Origin: Mesorhizobium sp. AR07
GTDB lineage: Bacteria > Pseudomonadota > Alphaproteobacteria > Rhizobiales > Rhizobiaceae
Direction of reading: 5' to 3'
Assembly (NCBI RefSeq): GCF_024746815.1
Contig: NZ_CP080525.1
Span: 3,466,501 to 3,530,500, forward strand
Length of the DNA: 64,000 nucleotides
Shown: piece after piece, positions 43,243-51,645 of the stretch
Position numbering within the stretch: position 1 is the stretch's first letter
Layout: each line of letters starts with the position of its first letter
Notes under the pieces: model-generated
Seen by the model: the letters and a program-made list of their open reading frames with translations, nothing else
Databases searched by the model: none
What the model was told of the DNA's origin: nothing
Program-made: the position numbers and the translations under genes

Positions 43243-44031
43243 ATGCTCTATGTCCGATCGCTGACGTTCAATTTCGTCTTCTACGTCAATCTGATCGTCC
43301 AGATGATCCTCTGGACCCCCTACTATTTCCTGTCGCCCCGGCACCGCGCCTGGTTCGTGCCGAAATTCTGGTCGCGCAGCTCGATGTGGCTCTATGACAA
43401 GATCGCCGGCACCAGCAACGACATCACCGGCCAGGAAAACCTGCCCGAAGGCTCCTTCATTCTGGCGCCCAAGCATCAGTCGTTCTGGGACGCCATCGCC
43501 TTTTTCCCCTTCCTCCAAGATCCGCTCTACATCCTCAAGCGCGAGCTGACCTGGATCCCGTTCTTCGGCTGGTACATCATGAAGATGCGGATGATCCCGG
43601 TTCACCGCGGCAGCCGCTCAAAAGCGCTGAAGGCAGTGGTCGCGGCGACAAAAGAGGAAATGGCGCGCAATCCCCGCCAGCTCATCATCTACCCAGAAGG
43701 CACCAGGCGCGCGCCGGGCGACGAGCCGGCATACAAATACGGCATCGTCGAAATCTATGCGCAGCTTGGCGTTCCGGTGGTGCCGGTCGCCCATGTCGCC
43801 GGCCTCTACTGGCCGCGCCGCAAATTCCTGCGCTATCCCGGCACCGTCAAGGCGCGTTTCCTGCCGCCGATCCCGCCTGGCTTGAGCAAGGACGAATTCA
43901 TGGCGCGGCTGATCGGCGAGACCGAGGCGGCCTGCGATGAGCTTCTCATCGAGGCATCCCGCGCGCCCAACCCGCCGGCCTTGCCGCCAACCGCGGTGAA
44001 GCGGTTGCAGGAACTTGGCGCCAAAGCCTGA
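43243..44031 (+). CDS. plsC: 1-acyl-sn-glycerol-3-phosphate acyltransferase
   Basis: The 262-residue membrane-bound acyltransferase makes phosphatidic acid from lysophosphatidic acid. N-terminal hydrophobic helix at about 10-32. The catalytic HX4D motif is HQSFWD at about residue 81, and the substrate-phosphate motif YPEGTRR lies at about 150. RELTWIPFFGWYI and VPVVPVAH are further family blocks. It closes the ftsE-ftsX-ydcF-plsC set in rhizobia, but is here separated from ydcF by about 2.2 kb. Confidence 0.93.
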   Translation: MLYVRSLTFNFVFYVNLIVQMILWTPYYFLSPRHRAWFVPKFWSRSSMWLYDKIAGTSNDITGQENLPEGSFILAPKHQSFWDAIAFFPFLQDPLYILKRELTWIPFFGWYIMKMRMIPVHRGSRSKALKAVVAATKEEMARNPRQLIIYPEGTRRAPGDEPAYKYGIVEIYAQLGVPVVPVAHVAGLYWPRRKFLRYPGTVKARFLPPIPPGLSKDEFMARLIGETEAACDELLIEASRAPNPPALPPTAVKRLQELGAKA

Positions 44032-44049
44032 GCGAAGGCGCTCGGCAAT

Positions 44050-44673
44050 TCAGCCGAACATGGCCAGCGCGGTGGTCAGCACCAGCGTCGCGGCAAAGAC
44101 CAGATTGATGATCCGCGAGGCCGCGGGCCGACGCAGGAAGCGCGCGAACGCCGCCCCCGCGACAAGCCACAGAGCGTGGATGGCGACGATCATCAGCGCG
44201 AGAACGGCCAGCTTGAGCCATATGCCGATGTCGCCGCCTTGGCGCGATGAAGCGCCGGCGAACACGGCGGCGATCGCCACATAGGCTTTTGGATTGGCGA
44301 CAGCCAGCAGAAACCCGGCCAGCCATGTAGGCCGCGAAGCCTCGCCGGAACGCGCCGCCAATGGCGGGGCCGTGGCGATCTTGAACGCGAGATAGAGGAT
44401 GTAGGCGGCAGAGGCGACGACCAGCAACGGCGCCAGCTTCGGCATCGAGGCAAGCACCGCCACCACCCCGGTTGCCACCACCACAAGCACGGCGATCGTG
44501 CCCATGATGATCCCGCAGGCATAGCGCAGCGAGTGGCGCAGCCCGAAGGCCGCCCCGACGGCGGTGACGCTTATCGTAGCCGGCCCCGGACTGCCCATGA
44601 CGACGGTGGCGGCAAGCACCAGCGCCAACAGCTGCCGCCAAAGGTCCGGCTGCGAAAGAAGCGGCTCAGTCAT
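44050..44673 (-). CDS. LysE/RhtB-family amino-acid exporter
   Basis: The 207-residue protein has six predicted helices. The family N-terminal signature is VMGSPGPATISVTAVGAAFGLRHSLRY (GPxxxxxxxxxxxxGxxxG pattern) in residues 25-50. The helix with AYILYLAFKIATAPP and the WLAGFLLAVANPKAY segment follow as in RhtB/LysE. Convergent with plsC. Substrate unknown; members export lysine, homoserine, threonine or leucine. Confidence 0.9.
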   Translation of the reverse strand: MTEPLLSQPDLWRQLLALVLAATVVMGSPGPATISVTAVGAAFGLRHSLRYACGIIMGTIAVLVVVATGVVAVLASMPKLAPLLVVASAAYILYLAFKIATAPPLAARSGEASRPTWLAGFLLAVANPKAYVAIAAVFAGASSRQGGDIGIWLKLAVLALMIVAIHALWLVAGAAFARFLRRPAASRIINLVFAATLVLTTALAMFG

Positions 44674-44764
44674 TTCACCCTCTGCCTTGCCCGTGCGAAG
44701 GACGGTATGACAGGACAGGAGGGGTGGGTCTTGGACGTTCGTGCGTGCGCGGCCGCCGGAAGCT

Positions 44765-45712
44765 TCAGCCGCTCGCTCTGTCGAGTTCGGCCATGTCGTT
44801 GGCGGTCAGCTTCAGCGACACCGCCTTGATCAGGCTGTCCATCTGGCTCGGCTTGGTGGCGCTGGCGATCGGCGCGGTGACGCCTGGCCGCGCGATAACC
44901 CAGGCAAGCGCCACCTCCGCCTGCTTCGCCGCATGCCTGGCCGACACGGCATCCAAAGCCGCGAGGATGCGCATGCCGCGCGCATTCAGATAGCTGCCGA
45001 TATCTTCGCCGCGCTCGCTTTGGCCGAGATCGGCCTCACTGCGGTATTTGCCGCTGAGAAAACCCTTGGCCAGGCTGAAATAGGTGATGACGCCGATATC
45101 CTCGGCCACGCACAAATCGCGCAACGGCCCATCGAAGGAGGACCGATCGTAGAGATTGTATTCCGGCTGCAGCACCTCGTAGCGCGGCAGGCTGCGCAGG
45201 CTGGCCACATCGAGTGCGGCGCGTAATTGGCCGGCGTCGAGGTTCGAGCAGCCGGCATAGCGGATCTTGCCCTTGGCGAGCAGCTTCTCGTAGGCGCCAA
45301 GCGTTTCCTCATAGGGCGTGGCCGGCTCCGGCCAGTGCGACAGATAGAGATCGATGACGTCGGTCTGCAGCCGCTTCAGCGACGCATCGACCGCCTTTTC
45401 GATATAGGCGGCGGACAGGTCCTTGTGGCCCTGCCCCATATCCGAACCGACCTTGGTGACCACCACGACCTGATCGCGATTGCCACGCTCCTTCATCCAC
45501 TTGCCGATGATGGTTTCCGATTCGCCGCCCTTGTGGCCGGGCACCCAGCGCGAATAGGCGTCCGCCGTATCGATGGCGTTGAGGCCGGCCCCGACGAAGC
45601 GGTCGAGCAGGTCGAAAGAGGTCTTCTCGTCGGCGGTCCAGCCGAAGACATTGCCGCCCAGAACCAGCGGCGCGATGGAAAGGTCGGTGCGACCGAGACG
45701 ACGTTTCTGCAA
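44765..45712 (-). CDS. Aldo/keto reductase
   Basis: The 315-residue TIM-barrel NADPH oxidoreductase has LGRTDLSIAPLVLGGNVFGW at the N-terminus and the catalytic Asp/Tyr in NAIDTADAYSRW (D50, Y55 type). The Lys is in VVVVTKVGSDMG, the His in LYLSHWPEPATPYEE, and the NADPH-binding end in WVIARPGVTAPIASATKPSQ. I chose a TTG start at 45712 (LQKRRLGRTD) because CGGAG lies about seven bases upstream; the GTG at 45754 lacks one. Substrate unknown. Confidence 0.9.
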   Translation of the reverse strand: MQKRRLGRTDLSIAPLVLGGNVFGWTADEKTSFDLLDRFVGAGLNAIDTADAYSRWVPGHKGGESETIIGKWMKERGNRDQVVVVTKVGSDMGQGHKDLSAAYIEKAVDASLKRLQTDVIDLYLSHWPEPATPYEETLGAYEKLLAKGKIRYAGCSNLDAGQLRAALDVASLRSLPRYEVLQPEYNLYDRSSFDGPLRDLCVAEDIGVITYFSLAKGFLSGKYRSEADLGQSERGEDIGSYLNARGMRILAALDAVSARHAAKQAEVALAWVIARPGVTAPIASATKPSQMDSLIKAVSLKLTANDMAELDRASG

Positions 45713-45835
45713 GGCGGATCTCCGGGATGATTTGGGCGGGCGAATGCCGCCCACTGGCTGGGGTTCGGACCCTAACCTAGGTCTTACCTCATCGAGGTCA
45801 AAGGCCTGGCCGCCTTTTTCCGCAGAGCCAGCGCT

Positions 45836-46357
45836 TCACAAAGGCGCGACCCGCCTGGCCACATCCTCCAGCCAGTGGTCGCTTATCCCCAGCGCCTCGA
45901 GATGCTCCAGCGTGCTGAGCACATAGTCCTCGTTGTTGCCGGACTGGCCGACCGCGCCGCGCACCACGGCCGCCGCGTCCGCCGCGTCGAGCGCACCGGC
46001 ATATTGCTCATGCTGGCGGTCGACGATGTAGGCCACGGCCTCGACCGTCCCGCCGCCGTCCACGCGAACCTTGAGCGTGCGTTCGAGATAGACATTGGTG
46101 ACCAGCTCGCGCTCGCGCAGATAGGCGATGACCTCGTTGCGCAGTTCGCCGGGAACGCGGAACGCCAGGCCGACGCAGGAGCCGCCACGATCGAGGCCGA
46201 GCACCAGCCCCGGCCGCTGGCGCGTGCCGCGATGCACGAAGGAATAGACGCACAGCGAGCGGCGGTAACCATGCAGGCGGGCGCGTTGTGTCTCGACATG
46301 CGCGAAACCCGGCCGCCAGATCAGCGACCCATAGCCAAATACCCAAAAATCGCCCAT
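45836..46357 (-). CDS. ChaC-like gamma-glutamylcyclotransferase
   Basis: The 173-residue enzyme cleaves glutathione to 5-oxoproline and Cys-Gly in the ChaC family. The substrate loop is VFGYGSLIWRPGF at residues 5-17. SLCVYSFVHRGTRQRPGLVL follows, then VGLAFRVPG, and the catalytic Glu sits in AYLREREL, the bacterial form of the conserved YLxxRE motif. Start ATG 46357 gives the normal N-terminus (MGDFWVFGYGSLI). It diverges from the DUF2125 gene. Confidence 0.92.
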   Translation of the reverse strand: MGDFWVFGYGSLIWRPGFAHVETQRARLHGYRRSLCVYSFVHRGTRQRPGLVLGLDRGGSCVGLAFRVPGELRNEVIAYLRERELVTNVYLERTLKVRVDGGGTVEAVAYIVDRQHEQYAGALDAADAAAVVRGAVGQSGNNEDYVLSTLEHLEALGISDHWLEDVARRVAPL

Positions 46358-46491
46358 ATCGCCGTGCCTGATTGCAAAAGAGTGGCAACACCGCACCGAA
46401 GCCGGTGTTTTTTCCGTCCGTCTCCGTCTACCTATTGCTGCCGGAATCGAGAATCCGCCTACAACACCCATGCGTTAATGAGAGCCCAAGC

Positions 46492-47487
46492 ATGACGTCA
46501 AGTGACGAACGCCAACCGAAGCGCCGCCGCCTGTCGTGGCTTGTGGCCTTCGTCGTCGTGCTGTTCGCCATCTACAGCGGCGGCTGGTTCTATCTGGCCG
46601 GGCGGGTCAAGAGCGAAGCCGACAAGGCGGTGGCCACGCTCAACAAGAATGGCGTCCAGGCCGGCTGCGCCAACCTCCAGGTCAGCGGCTACCCCCTGAG
46701 CTTTGCCGTCTCCTGCGACAACCTTGCTTATGAGGACGATGGGAGGAACATCGCCGCCTCGGCCGGCAGTTTCAATGCCGTCGCTCAGATCACCCAGCCC
46801 CTTTCGCCGGTCGCCGATCTGCGCGGTCCGCTCAGGACGTCCGTTCCGGGCATGGTGCCGCTGTGGATCGACTGGGACAATCTGCAGGCCAACGTCAAAC
46901 TGTCATGGCCGCTGCCACGGCGGATTTCGCTCCAGGCCGATGGCCTGTCCGGCCAGACCGACCCGGCCGACGACACCGATCCGGTCCAACTGTTCAGTGC
47001 CGGCAAGGCGGCCGGCCAATTGCAACCGAACGGCGGGGATCTCGACTATCTCGGCAGTTTTGGCGATCTCGAGATCAATGCCGACGCGATCGGTGGGCGC
47101 GTGCTGCCGGCGCTCGATGCCAGCGGCGACGTAACGCTGAAGAACGGCATCGCCCTGATCGGCACGCAAATGAAGAGCCTGCGCGGCCAGGCGATCGAGA
47201 TCCGCAACCTCGATCTGTCGTCGGGCACGGCGCGCGTCACCGTTTCCGGACCGCTGTCGGTCGATGCCGAAGGCCTGGTCGACGCCGACCTGATGATCAG
47301 GCTGAAGGACCCGAAGGCCGTGGCCGCCATCCTGGGCGCCGCCATACCCGAGCAGAAGAGCCAGATCGAGCAGGGCTTTGGTGCCTTGGCGCTGCTCGGC
47401 AGCGAACCGTCGATGCCGCTGAAGGTGGTCAAGGGCAAGGCATCGCTCGGCTTCATTCCGCTGGGCAAGATCAAGCCTGTGCAATAG
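46492..47487 (+). CDS. DUF2125 envelope protein
   Basis: The 331-residue protein has one N-terminal helix (about residues 16-36) and a large periplasmic beta-rich region: NLQVSGYPLSFAVSCDNLAY, DLRGPLRTSVPGMVPLWIDW and KVVKGKASLGFIPLGKIKPV. This matches the alphaproteobacterial DUF2125 family, which looks like AsmA/TamB-type lipid-handling beta structures. No enzyme motif. ATG 46492 (MTSSDERQ) is chosen; earlier in-frame sequence is not protein-like. The next gene starts seven bases after its stop. Confidence 0.85.
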   Translation: MTSSDERQPKRRRLSWLVAFVVVLFAIYSGGWFYLAGRVKSEADKAVATLNKNGVQAGCANLQVSGYPLSFAVSCDNLAYEDDGRNIAASAGSFNAVAQITQPLSPVADLRGPLRTSVPGMVPLWIDWDNLQANVKLSWPLPRRISLQADGLSGQTDPADDTDPVQLFSAGKAAGQLQPNGGDLDYLGSFGDLEINADAIGGRVLPALDASGDVTLKNGIALIGTQMKSLRGQAIEIRNLDLSSGTARVTVSGPLSVDAEGLVDADLMIRLKDPKAVAAILGAAIPEQKSQIEQGFGALALLGSEPSMPLKVVKGKASLGFIPLGKIKPVQ

Positions 47488-47494
47488 CGCGTCG

Positions 47495-48418
47495 ATGGCA
47501 AAGCCCGTAAAACTCCTGAGTGTCGGCGCGCTGACGCTGGACACCGTCCTGCGCGTCGAAACGCTGCCCGTGCACCAGGGTAAGTTCATCGCCTCCGACG
47601 GCGTCCAGATCGCCTCGGGCATGGCGGCGAGTGCTGCCTGCGCAGCACTTCGTCTGGGCGCCGAAATGTCGCTATGGGCGAGTGCGGGTGATGACCCTGT
47701 CGGCGATCAGCTGATTGCCGGGATAGAGGCGGAAGGCGTCGATTGCAGCTTCGTGCGCCGCGTCAGGGGCGCGCGCTCGGCGTTGGCGTCGATCCTGGTC
47801 GACGCGCATGGCGAGCGCATCATCGTGCCTTTCTACGACAGGCTCGCCCAGGCCGATCCGCAAGCTTTGCCGGTCGCCGACCTCTCCGCATTCGATGCCG
47901 TGCTGGTTGATGTGCGCTGGCCAGGTGCCGCGGCGCTGGCGCTTTCGGCAGCGCGCGCGATCGGCCGGCCGGCGATCCTCGACGCCGATACCGCGTCACG
48001 GGATGTGCTCGAGCGGCTGTTGCCGCTGGCGTCCCACATCGTCGCTTCGGAACCGGCGGCGCGCATTCTTTGCGGCGCGGAACTGGATCCGCGCCAGGCC
48101 TGCGAGGCACTTGCCCGGCGCAGCGATGCCTTTGTCGCGGTCACGGGCGGCGCGGCGGGAACCTGGTGGTTCGATCGCGCGACGGGATCATCGCGCCATG
48201 TCGCGGCGCCAAAAATCAAGGCGGTCGACACGCTGGCCGCCGGCGATGTCTTTCACGGCGCCTTCGCCGTCGCCATGGCCGAAGCCATGCCGGTCGAGCA
48301 GGCCTTGCGCTTTGCCAGTGCGGCCGCCGCGCTCAAATGCCTGCGCTTTGGCGGCAGGCTGGGCGCGCCGGACCGCGCCGAGACGCTGGCCATGGTCGCT
48401 GCGACCTGGCCAGTCTGA
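47495..48418 (+). CDS. PfkB-family carbohydrate kinase
   Basis: The 307-residue ribokinase-like sugar kinase reads LLSVGALTLDTVLRVETLP, VQIASGMAASAACAALRLGA, VDVRWPGAAALALS and FVAVTGGAAGTWWF. Its PfkB signature is DTLAAGDVFHGAFAVAM at about residues 245-260, where the usual DTxGAGD Gly is Ala but the catalytic Asp is kept. Substrate unknown. It follows the DUF2125 gene closely, but the kinase is not part of the tyrosine/histidine cluster and converges on tyrC. Confidence 0.88.
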   Translation: MAKPVKLLSVGALTLDTVLRVETLPVHQGKFIASDGVQIASGMAASAACAALRLGAEMSLWASAGDDPVGDQLIAGIEAEGVDCSFVRRVRGARSALASILVDAHGERIIVPFYDRLAQADPQALPVADLSAFDAVLVDVRWPGAAALALSAARAIGRPAILDADTASRDVLERLLPLASHIVASEPAARILCGAELDPRQACEALARRSDAFVAVTGGAAGTWWFDRATGSSRHVAAPKIKAVDTLAAGDVFHGAFAVAMAEAMPVEQALRFASAAAALKCLRFGGRLGAPDRAETLAMVAATWPV

Positions 48419-48426
48419 AAACAGAC

Positions 48427-49362
48427 TTAGCTCTTCGCAGGGTGCTCGACCGCCTGACGGCCGAAATCGGGCACGTCGATGTCCTGGCCGGCCTCGATGA
48501 TCGAACGGCGCACGGCCCGGGTGCGGGTGAAAAGGTCGAAAAGCTTTTCGCCATCGCCCCAGCGGATCGCCCGCTGCAGCGACGCCAGATCTTCAGAAAA
48601 CCGCGCCAGCATTTCGAGGATGGCGTCCTTGTTGTGCAGGCAGACGTCACGCCACATCGTCGGATCGGAGGCGGCGAGACGGGTAAAATCGCGAAAACCC
48701 GAGGCCGAATATTTGATCACTTCGGACTTGGTCACCGACTGCAGATCGTCGGCGGTGCCGACGATGTTGTAGGCGATGATGTGCGGCAAATGCGAGACGA
48801 TCGCCAGGGTCATGTCGTGGTGCTGCGGATCCATGGTGTCGATGTTGGCGCCGCAACGGCGCCAGAATTCCGAAAGCCGCTCCAGCGCATCCGGATCGGT
48901 GTCGGGCAGCGGCGTGAAGATGCACCAGCGATTGTCGAACAGATCGGCGAAACCGGCATCCGGGCCGGATTTTTCCGTGCCCGCCAACGGATGACCGGGA
49001 ATAAAATGCACGCCATCGGGCACATAAGGCTGCATCTGCGCGATGACCGATGCCTTGGTCGAGCCGACATCGGTGAGGATCGCGCCCTTCTTCAGCGCCG
49101 GCGCGATTTCCTCGGCCACCGCGCCGGAGGAGCCGACCGGCACCGAGACGATGATCAGATCGGCGTCACGGACCGCTTCTTTCGCATCGGTGGTGTAGGA
49201 AGAGCCCAGCCCAAGCTCTTGCGCCCGCGCCAGCGTCGCGGCACTGCGGGTCGAGATGGCGACGTGGCGGGCGAGGCCCTCGCGGCGGATGACGCGGGCC
49301 AGCGACGAGCCGATCAGGCCGATGCCGACCAGCGCGATTTTTTCAAACATCGGTGAAGCCAT
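48427..49362 (-). CDS. tyrC: Prephenate/arogenate dehydrogenase
   Basis: The 311-residue NAD(P)-dependent enzyme of tyrosine synthesis has Rossmann motif VGIGLIGSSLARVIRREGLA, VSVPVGSSGAVAEEI, TDVGSTKASVI, the catalytic His in IPGHPLAGTEKSGPDAGFAD and the tyrosine-sensing/active-site helix HHDMTLAIVSHLPHIIAYNI. No chorismate mutase domain is fused. It is six bases downstream of hisC, forming an aminotransferase-dehydrogenase pair. With hisC it may make tyrosine through arogenate or 4-hydroxyphenylpyruvate. Confidence 0.93.
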   Translation of the reverse strand: MASPMFEKIALVGIGLIGSSLARVIRREGLARHVAISTRSAATLARAQELGLGSSYTTDAKEAVRDADLIIVSVPVGSSGAVAEEIAPALKKGAILTDVGSTKASVIAQMQPYVPDGVHFIPGHPLAGTEKSGPDAGFADLFDNRWCIFTPLPDTDPDALERLSEFWRRCGANIDTMDPQHHDMTLAIVSHLPHIIAYNIVGTADDLQSVTKSEVIKYSASGFRDFTRLAASDPTMWRDVCLHNKDAILEMLARFSEDLASLQRAIRWGDGEKLFDLFTRTRAVRRSIIEAGQDIDVPDFGRQAVEHPAKS

Positions 49363-49368
49363 GGTGTT

Positions 49369-50478
49369 CTAGCTTTTCAGGAATGTCGTGAGTGCGGCGA
49401 CAACACCGCGATTGGCCTCTTCGGTGCCGACGGTCATACGCAATGCGTTGGGAAAGCCGTAGCCGGAAACGCGCCGCAGGATATAGCCGCGCGCGGTCAG
49501 ATAATCGTCCGCCGCCGCCGCCGAATGTTTCTGGTCGTCGGGAAAATGGATGAGGATGAAATTGCCGACGCTGGGCGTCACGCGCAACCCGAGCCCCGTC
49601 ATCTGTTCGCTCAACCAGGCCAGCCAGGTCTCGTTATGCGCCACACTGCGCTCGACATGGGCGCGGTCGCGGATCGCCGCGATGCCGGCCTCGATCGCCG
49701 TCGCGTTGACGTTGAAGGGCCCGCGCACGCGGTTGATCGCGTCGACGATATGCATCGGCGCGTACATCCAGCCGATCCGCGCGCCGCCCAGGCCGATCTT
49801 TGAGAAGGTCCGGGTCATCACCACATTCTCGGCGCTGCCGACCAGTTCGATGCCGGCTACATAATCATTGCGGCGGACATATTCGGCGTAGGCCGCGTCG
49901 AGCACCAGGAGCACATGCCTGGGCAGGCTTGCATGCAGGCGGCGCACCTCTTGGAACGGCACATAGGTGCCGGTCGGGTTGTTGGGATTGGCGAGGAACA
50001 CGATCTTCGTACGCGACGTGACAGCGGCCAGAATGGCGTCTATGTCGGCGCGCTCGTCGGTCTCCTTGACCGCGACCGGAGTGGCTCCGGCCGATTGGAT
50101 GTAGATCTTGTAGACCATGAAGGCGTGTTCGGTGAAAATTGCTTCATCGCCGGGCGCGAGATAGGTCTGTGCCAGAAGGCCCAGGATCTCGTCGGAACCG
50201 TTGGAGCAGATGATGTTCTGCGCGTTGAGGCCATGCACCTCGGCGATCGCTTCGCGCAGCCGCCTGGCGGTGCCGTCGGGATAGACGTCGAGCTTCCCGG
50301 CAATCTCGCGTGCGGCCTCGATTGCCTTCGGCGACGGACCGAGCGGGTTCTCGTTCGACGACAGCTTGTAGACCTTGGCGACGCCGGCGGGCGCCGTGCT
50401 CTTGCCCGGCACATAGGCGTCGATGTCCATGATGCCCGCGCGCGGGGTTGGACGTGCCTTGTCCGGTGTCTGGCTCAT
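49369..50478 (-). CDS. hisC: Histidinol-phosphate/aromatic aminotransferase
   Basis: The 369-residue fold-type I PLP aminotransferase reads KLSSNENPLGPSPKAIEAAR, IICSNGSDEILGLLAQTYLA (phosphate binding), FLANPNNPTGTYVPFQEVRR, VLDAAYAEYV and RTFSKIGLGGARIGWMYAP with the Schiff-base Lys. R at the C-terminus (RRVSGYGFPNALRMTVGT) binds the substrate carboxylate. HisC makes histidinol phosphate and often also transaminates phenylpyruvate-type acids. Pairing with tyrC favours a dual role. The upstream 97 bases hold no ribosome-binding site of note. Confidence 0.93.
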   Translation of the reverse strand: MSQTPDKARPTPRAGIMDIDAYVPGKSTAPAGVAKVYKLSSNENPLGPSPKAIEAAREIAGKLDVYPDGTARRLREAIAEVHGLNAQNIICSNGSDEILGLLAQTYLAPGDEAIFTEHAFMVYKIYIQSAGATPVAVKETDERADIDAILAAVTSRTKIVFLANPNNPTGTYVPFQEVRRLHASLPRHVLLVLDAAYAEYVRRNDYVAGIELVGSAENVVMTRTFSKIGLGGARIGWMYAPMHIVDAINRVRGPFNVNATAIEAGIAAIRDRAHVERSVAHNETWLAWLSEQMTGLGLRVTPSVGNFILIHFPDDQKHSAAAADDYLTARGYILRRVSGYGFPNALRMTVGTEEANRGVVAALTTFLKS

Positions 50479-50574
50479 GTCGCAAAATCCGTCGAGAACG
50501 CTTCCGCCGGGAAGCCGCAGCGGAAATACAAGTCATGGCCCGCAATGTCGAGAGGTGGCAGCCCGGGTGCCGCG

Positions 50575-51005
50575 TCAATCATCACGGCTGACGACCCGAG
50601 TTTTGCGCACCCGCTGGAGCTCCAAAATTCCACGACGTAGCTGATCGAACAAAGCTGGTGGAAGCATCCCATAGGCATAGCTGCCGTTGGAGCGCGGTCG
50701 AATATCATAGCCCGGCCAAAGGAAGCGGTTCAATTCGTCAAGACGCAACCAATGCTGGCCTTCATCGAGGCCAAGCGCGCGGCAAACCGCAATCGGAATC
50801 TCGATCGATGTTGCTTTGTTGGATGGTGGGCTATGAGTGATCGGGGCGACAATGGTACGGAAGTGGCCATCCGTGTCACGCGGCGTGGCAACAACGATCG
50901 CGCAAGGACGATCCTTTGCGCCTTCGATGTTGCCATCGGCGCGTTCGGCACTCCACAGAAGCTATAGCGAATGACCAGGCCCGGCTTCGGAACCGGGAGC
51001 CTCAC
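50575..51005 (-). pseudogene. Frameshifted toxin gene partnered with a Phd-type antitoxin (PemK/MazF-like)
   Basis: The start codon GTG at 51005 overlaps the antitoxin stop (GTGA). The frame begins VRLPVPKPGLVIRYSF, then fails: at about 50957 one base appears missing, because the protein continues perfectly in the next frame as LWSAERADGNIEGAKDRPCA, then IVVATPRDTDGHFRTIVAPI, THSPPSNKATSIEIPIAV and RRGILELQRVRKT to a TGA at 50575. The joined product would have about 143 residues. The PGLVIRY, KDRPCAIVV and IEIP blocks resemble PemK/MazF-superfamily growth inhibitors. In the second frame a stop (TAG) lies just upstream, so no internal start rescues it. Either inactivated in this strain or a sequencing error. 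Confidence 0.75.
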
Positions 51006-51256
51006 CTCGGTTCCACGCCATATTCGGCAGCCTCGATGGAAGCTATGGTGTCGTCATCGAGTTCGCCCACGATCAGGACTTCACGTTCCCGACGCTTCAG
51101 CAATTCGTAATGCTCGAATTCGGCGGCAGAAAGGTACGCCCCAACAACCCGCCCATGATTGGTCACATTGATGACCTTCTTGGAGATGGCTTCATCCTGA
51201 TACTTCGCAAAATTTCGGGCGAAATCGCTCGCCGGTATCGCGGTATTCCGTGGCAC
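51002..51256 (-). CDS. Phd/YefM-family antitoxin
   Basis: The 84-residue antitoxin has an N-terminal Phd fold for DNA binding (PRNTAIPASDFARNFAKYQD, then VINVTNHGRVVGAYLSAAEF) and an acidic C-terminal tail (VGELDDDTIASIEAAEYG) that would cover the toxin. The GTG at 51256 is favoured by GGAGG five bases upstream; ATG 51268 is possible. The stop overlaps the start of the broken toxin gene. A 15-base palindrome at 51334-51348 is a candidate autoregulatory site. With the toxin disrupted, the antitoxin stands alone. Confidence 0.82.
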   Translation of the reverse strand: MPRNTAIPASDFARNFAKYQDEAISKKVINVTNHGRVVGAYLSAAEFEHYELLKRREREVLIVGELDDDTIASIEAAEYGVEPR

Positions 51257-51333
51257 ACCTGCCTCCATCCGATACAAGGGTCTCTGAAGCGGCTGAGATA
51301 AAATAGAGGGGACCTCAGGCGATCGTATGAATA

Positions 51334-51348
51334 TGCGTAATTTACGCA
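51334..51348. promoter_or_regulatory. Palindrome upstream of the Phd-type antitoxin
   Basis: TGCGTAATTTACGCA has perfect seven-base arms around one base and is followed by a second small palindrome, TTGCGCAA (51351-51358). It lies 78 bases upstream of the antitoxin start. Phd-type antitoxins repress their operon through such palindromes, so this is the likely operator. Confidence 0.5.
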
Positions 51349-51461
51349 AATTGCGCAAGATAGTCGAACAGGCGTCGTCGGGCAATTTCTCGGAACACCA
51401 AAGACGCGCGAACGCTCCCGTTGACGTTGATACCCCTCAGGCTTAGAAGAGGTACGAACTT

Positions 51462-51515
51462 CCGTGGTGATTTGGCCGGTCGGCTTGCAGCCACGTTAAA
51501 CAAGTTGCTAAAGGG
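51462..51515 (+). promoter_or_regulatory. SAM-II riboswitch aptamer upstream of metX
   Basis: The stretch has the conserved SAM-II core in order: GTGGTGATTTGG, then CGGCTTGCAGCCAC, whose GTGG/CCAC arms form P1, then GTTAAACAAG and TTGCTAAAGGG, which form the second pseudoknot helix with the first loop. SAM-II is known upstream of metX/metA and metZ in alphaproteobacteria. It lowers expression when S-adenosylmethionine is plentiful. Its start is about 184 bases before the metX start, and it is followed directly by a terminator. Confidence 0.92.
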
Positions 51516-51530
51516 CCGTTTGCATCCTGT

Positions 51531-51563
51531 AACCGGCTTTGCGACTGCAATGCCGGTTTTTTG
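51531..51563 (+). terminator. Expression-platform terminator of the SAM-II riboswitch
   Basis: AACCGGC (51531-51537) pairs with GCCGGTT (51552-51558) around a 14-base loop, followed by TTTTTG. It lies 16 bases after the aptamer and 83 bases before metX, so SAM binding can be coupled to transcription termination. Confidence 0.85.
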
Positions 51564-51645
51564 TTGTCCGCGCCGGCCGGACACCGCATCGGCATCGATT
51601 TTCGAGAAGCACGGTGCGTGGATTCAAACGTGTGAGATGGATGCA

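Noticed and set aside
50475..50708. Minus-strand frame ending just before hisC
   Set aside because: It overlaps the toxin pseudogene in another frame and has no ribosome site or family match.
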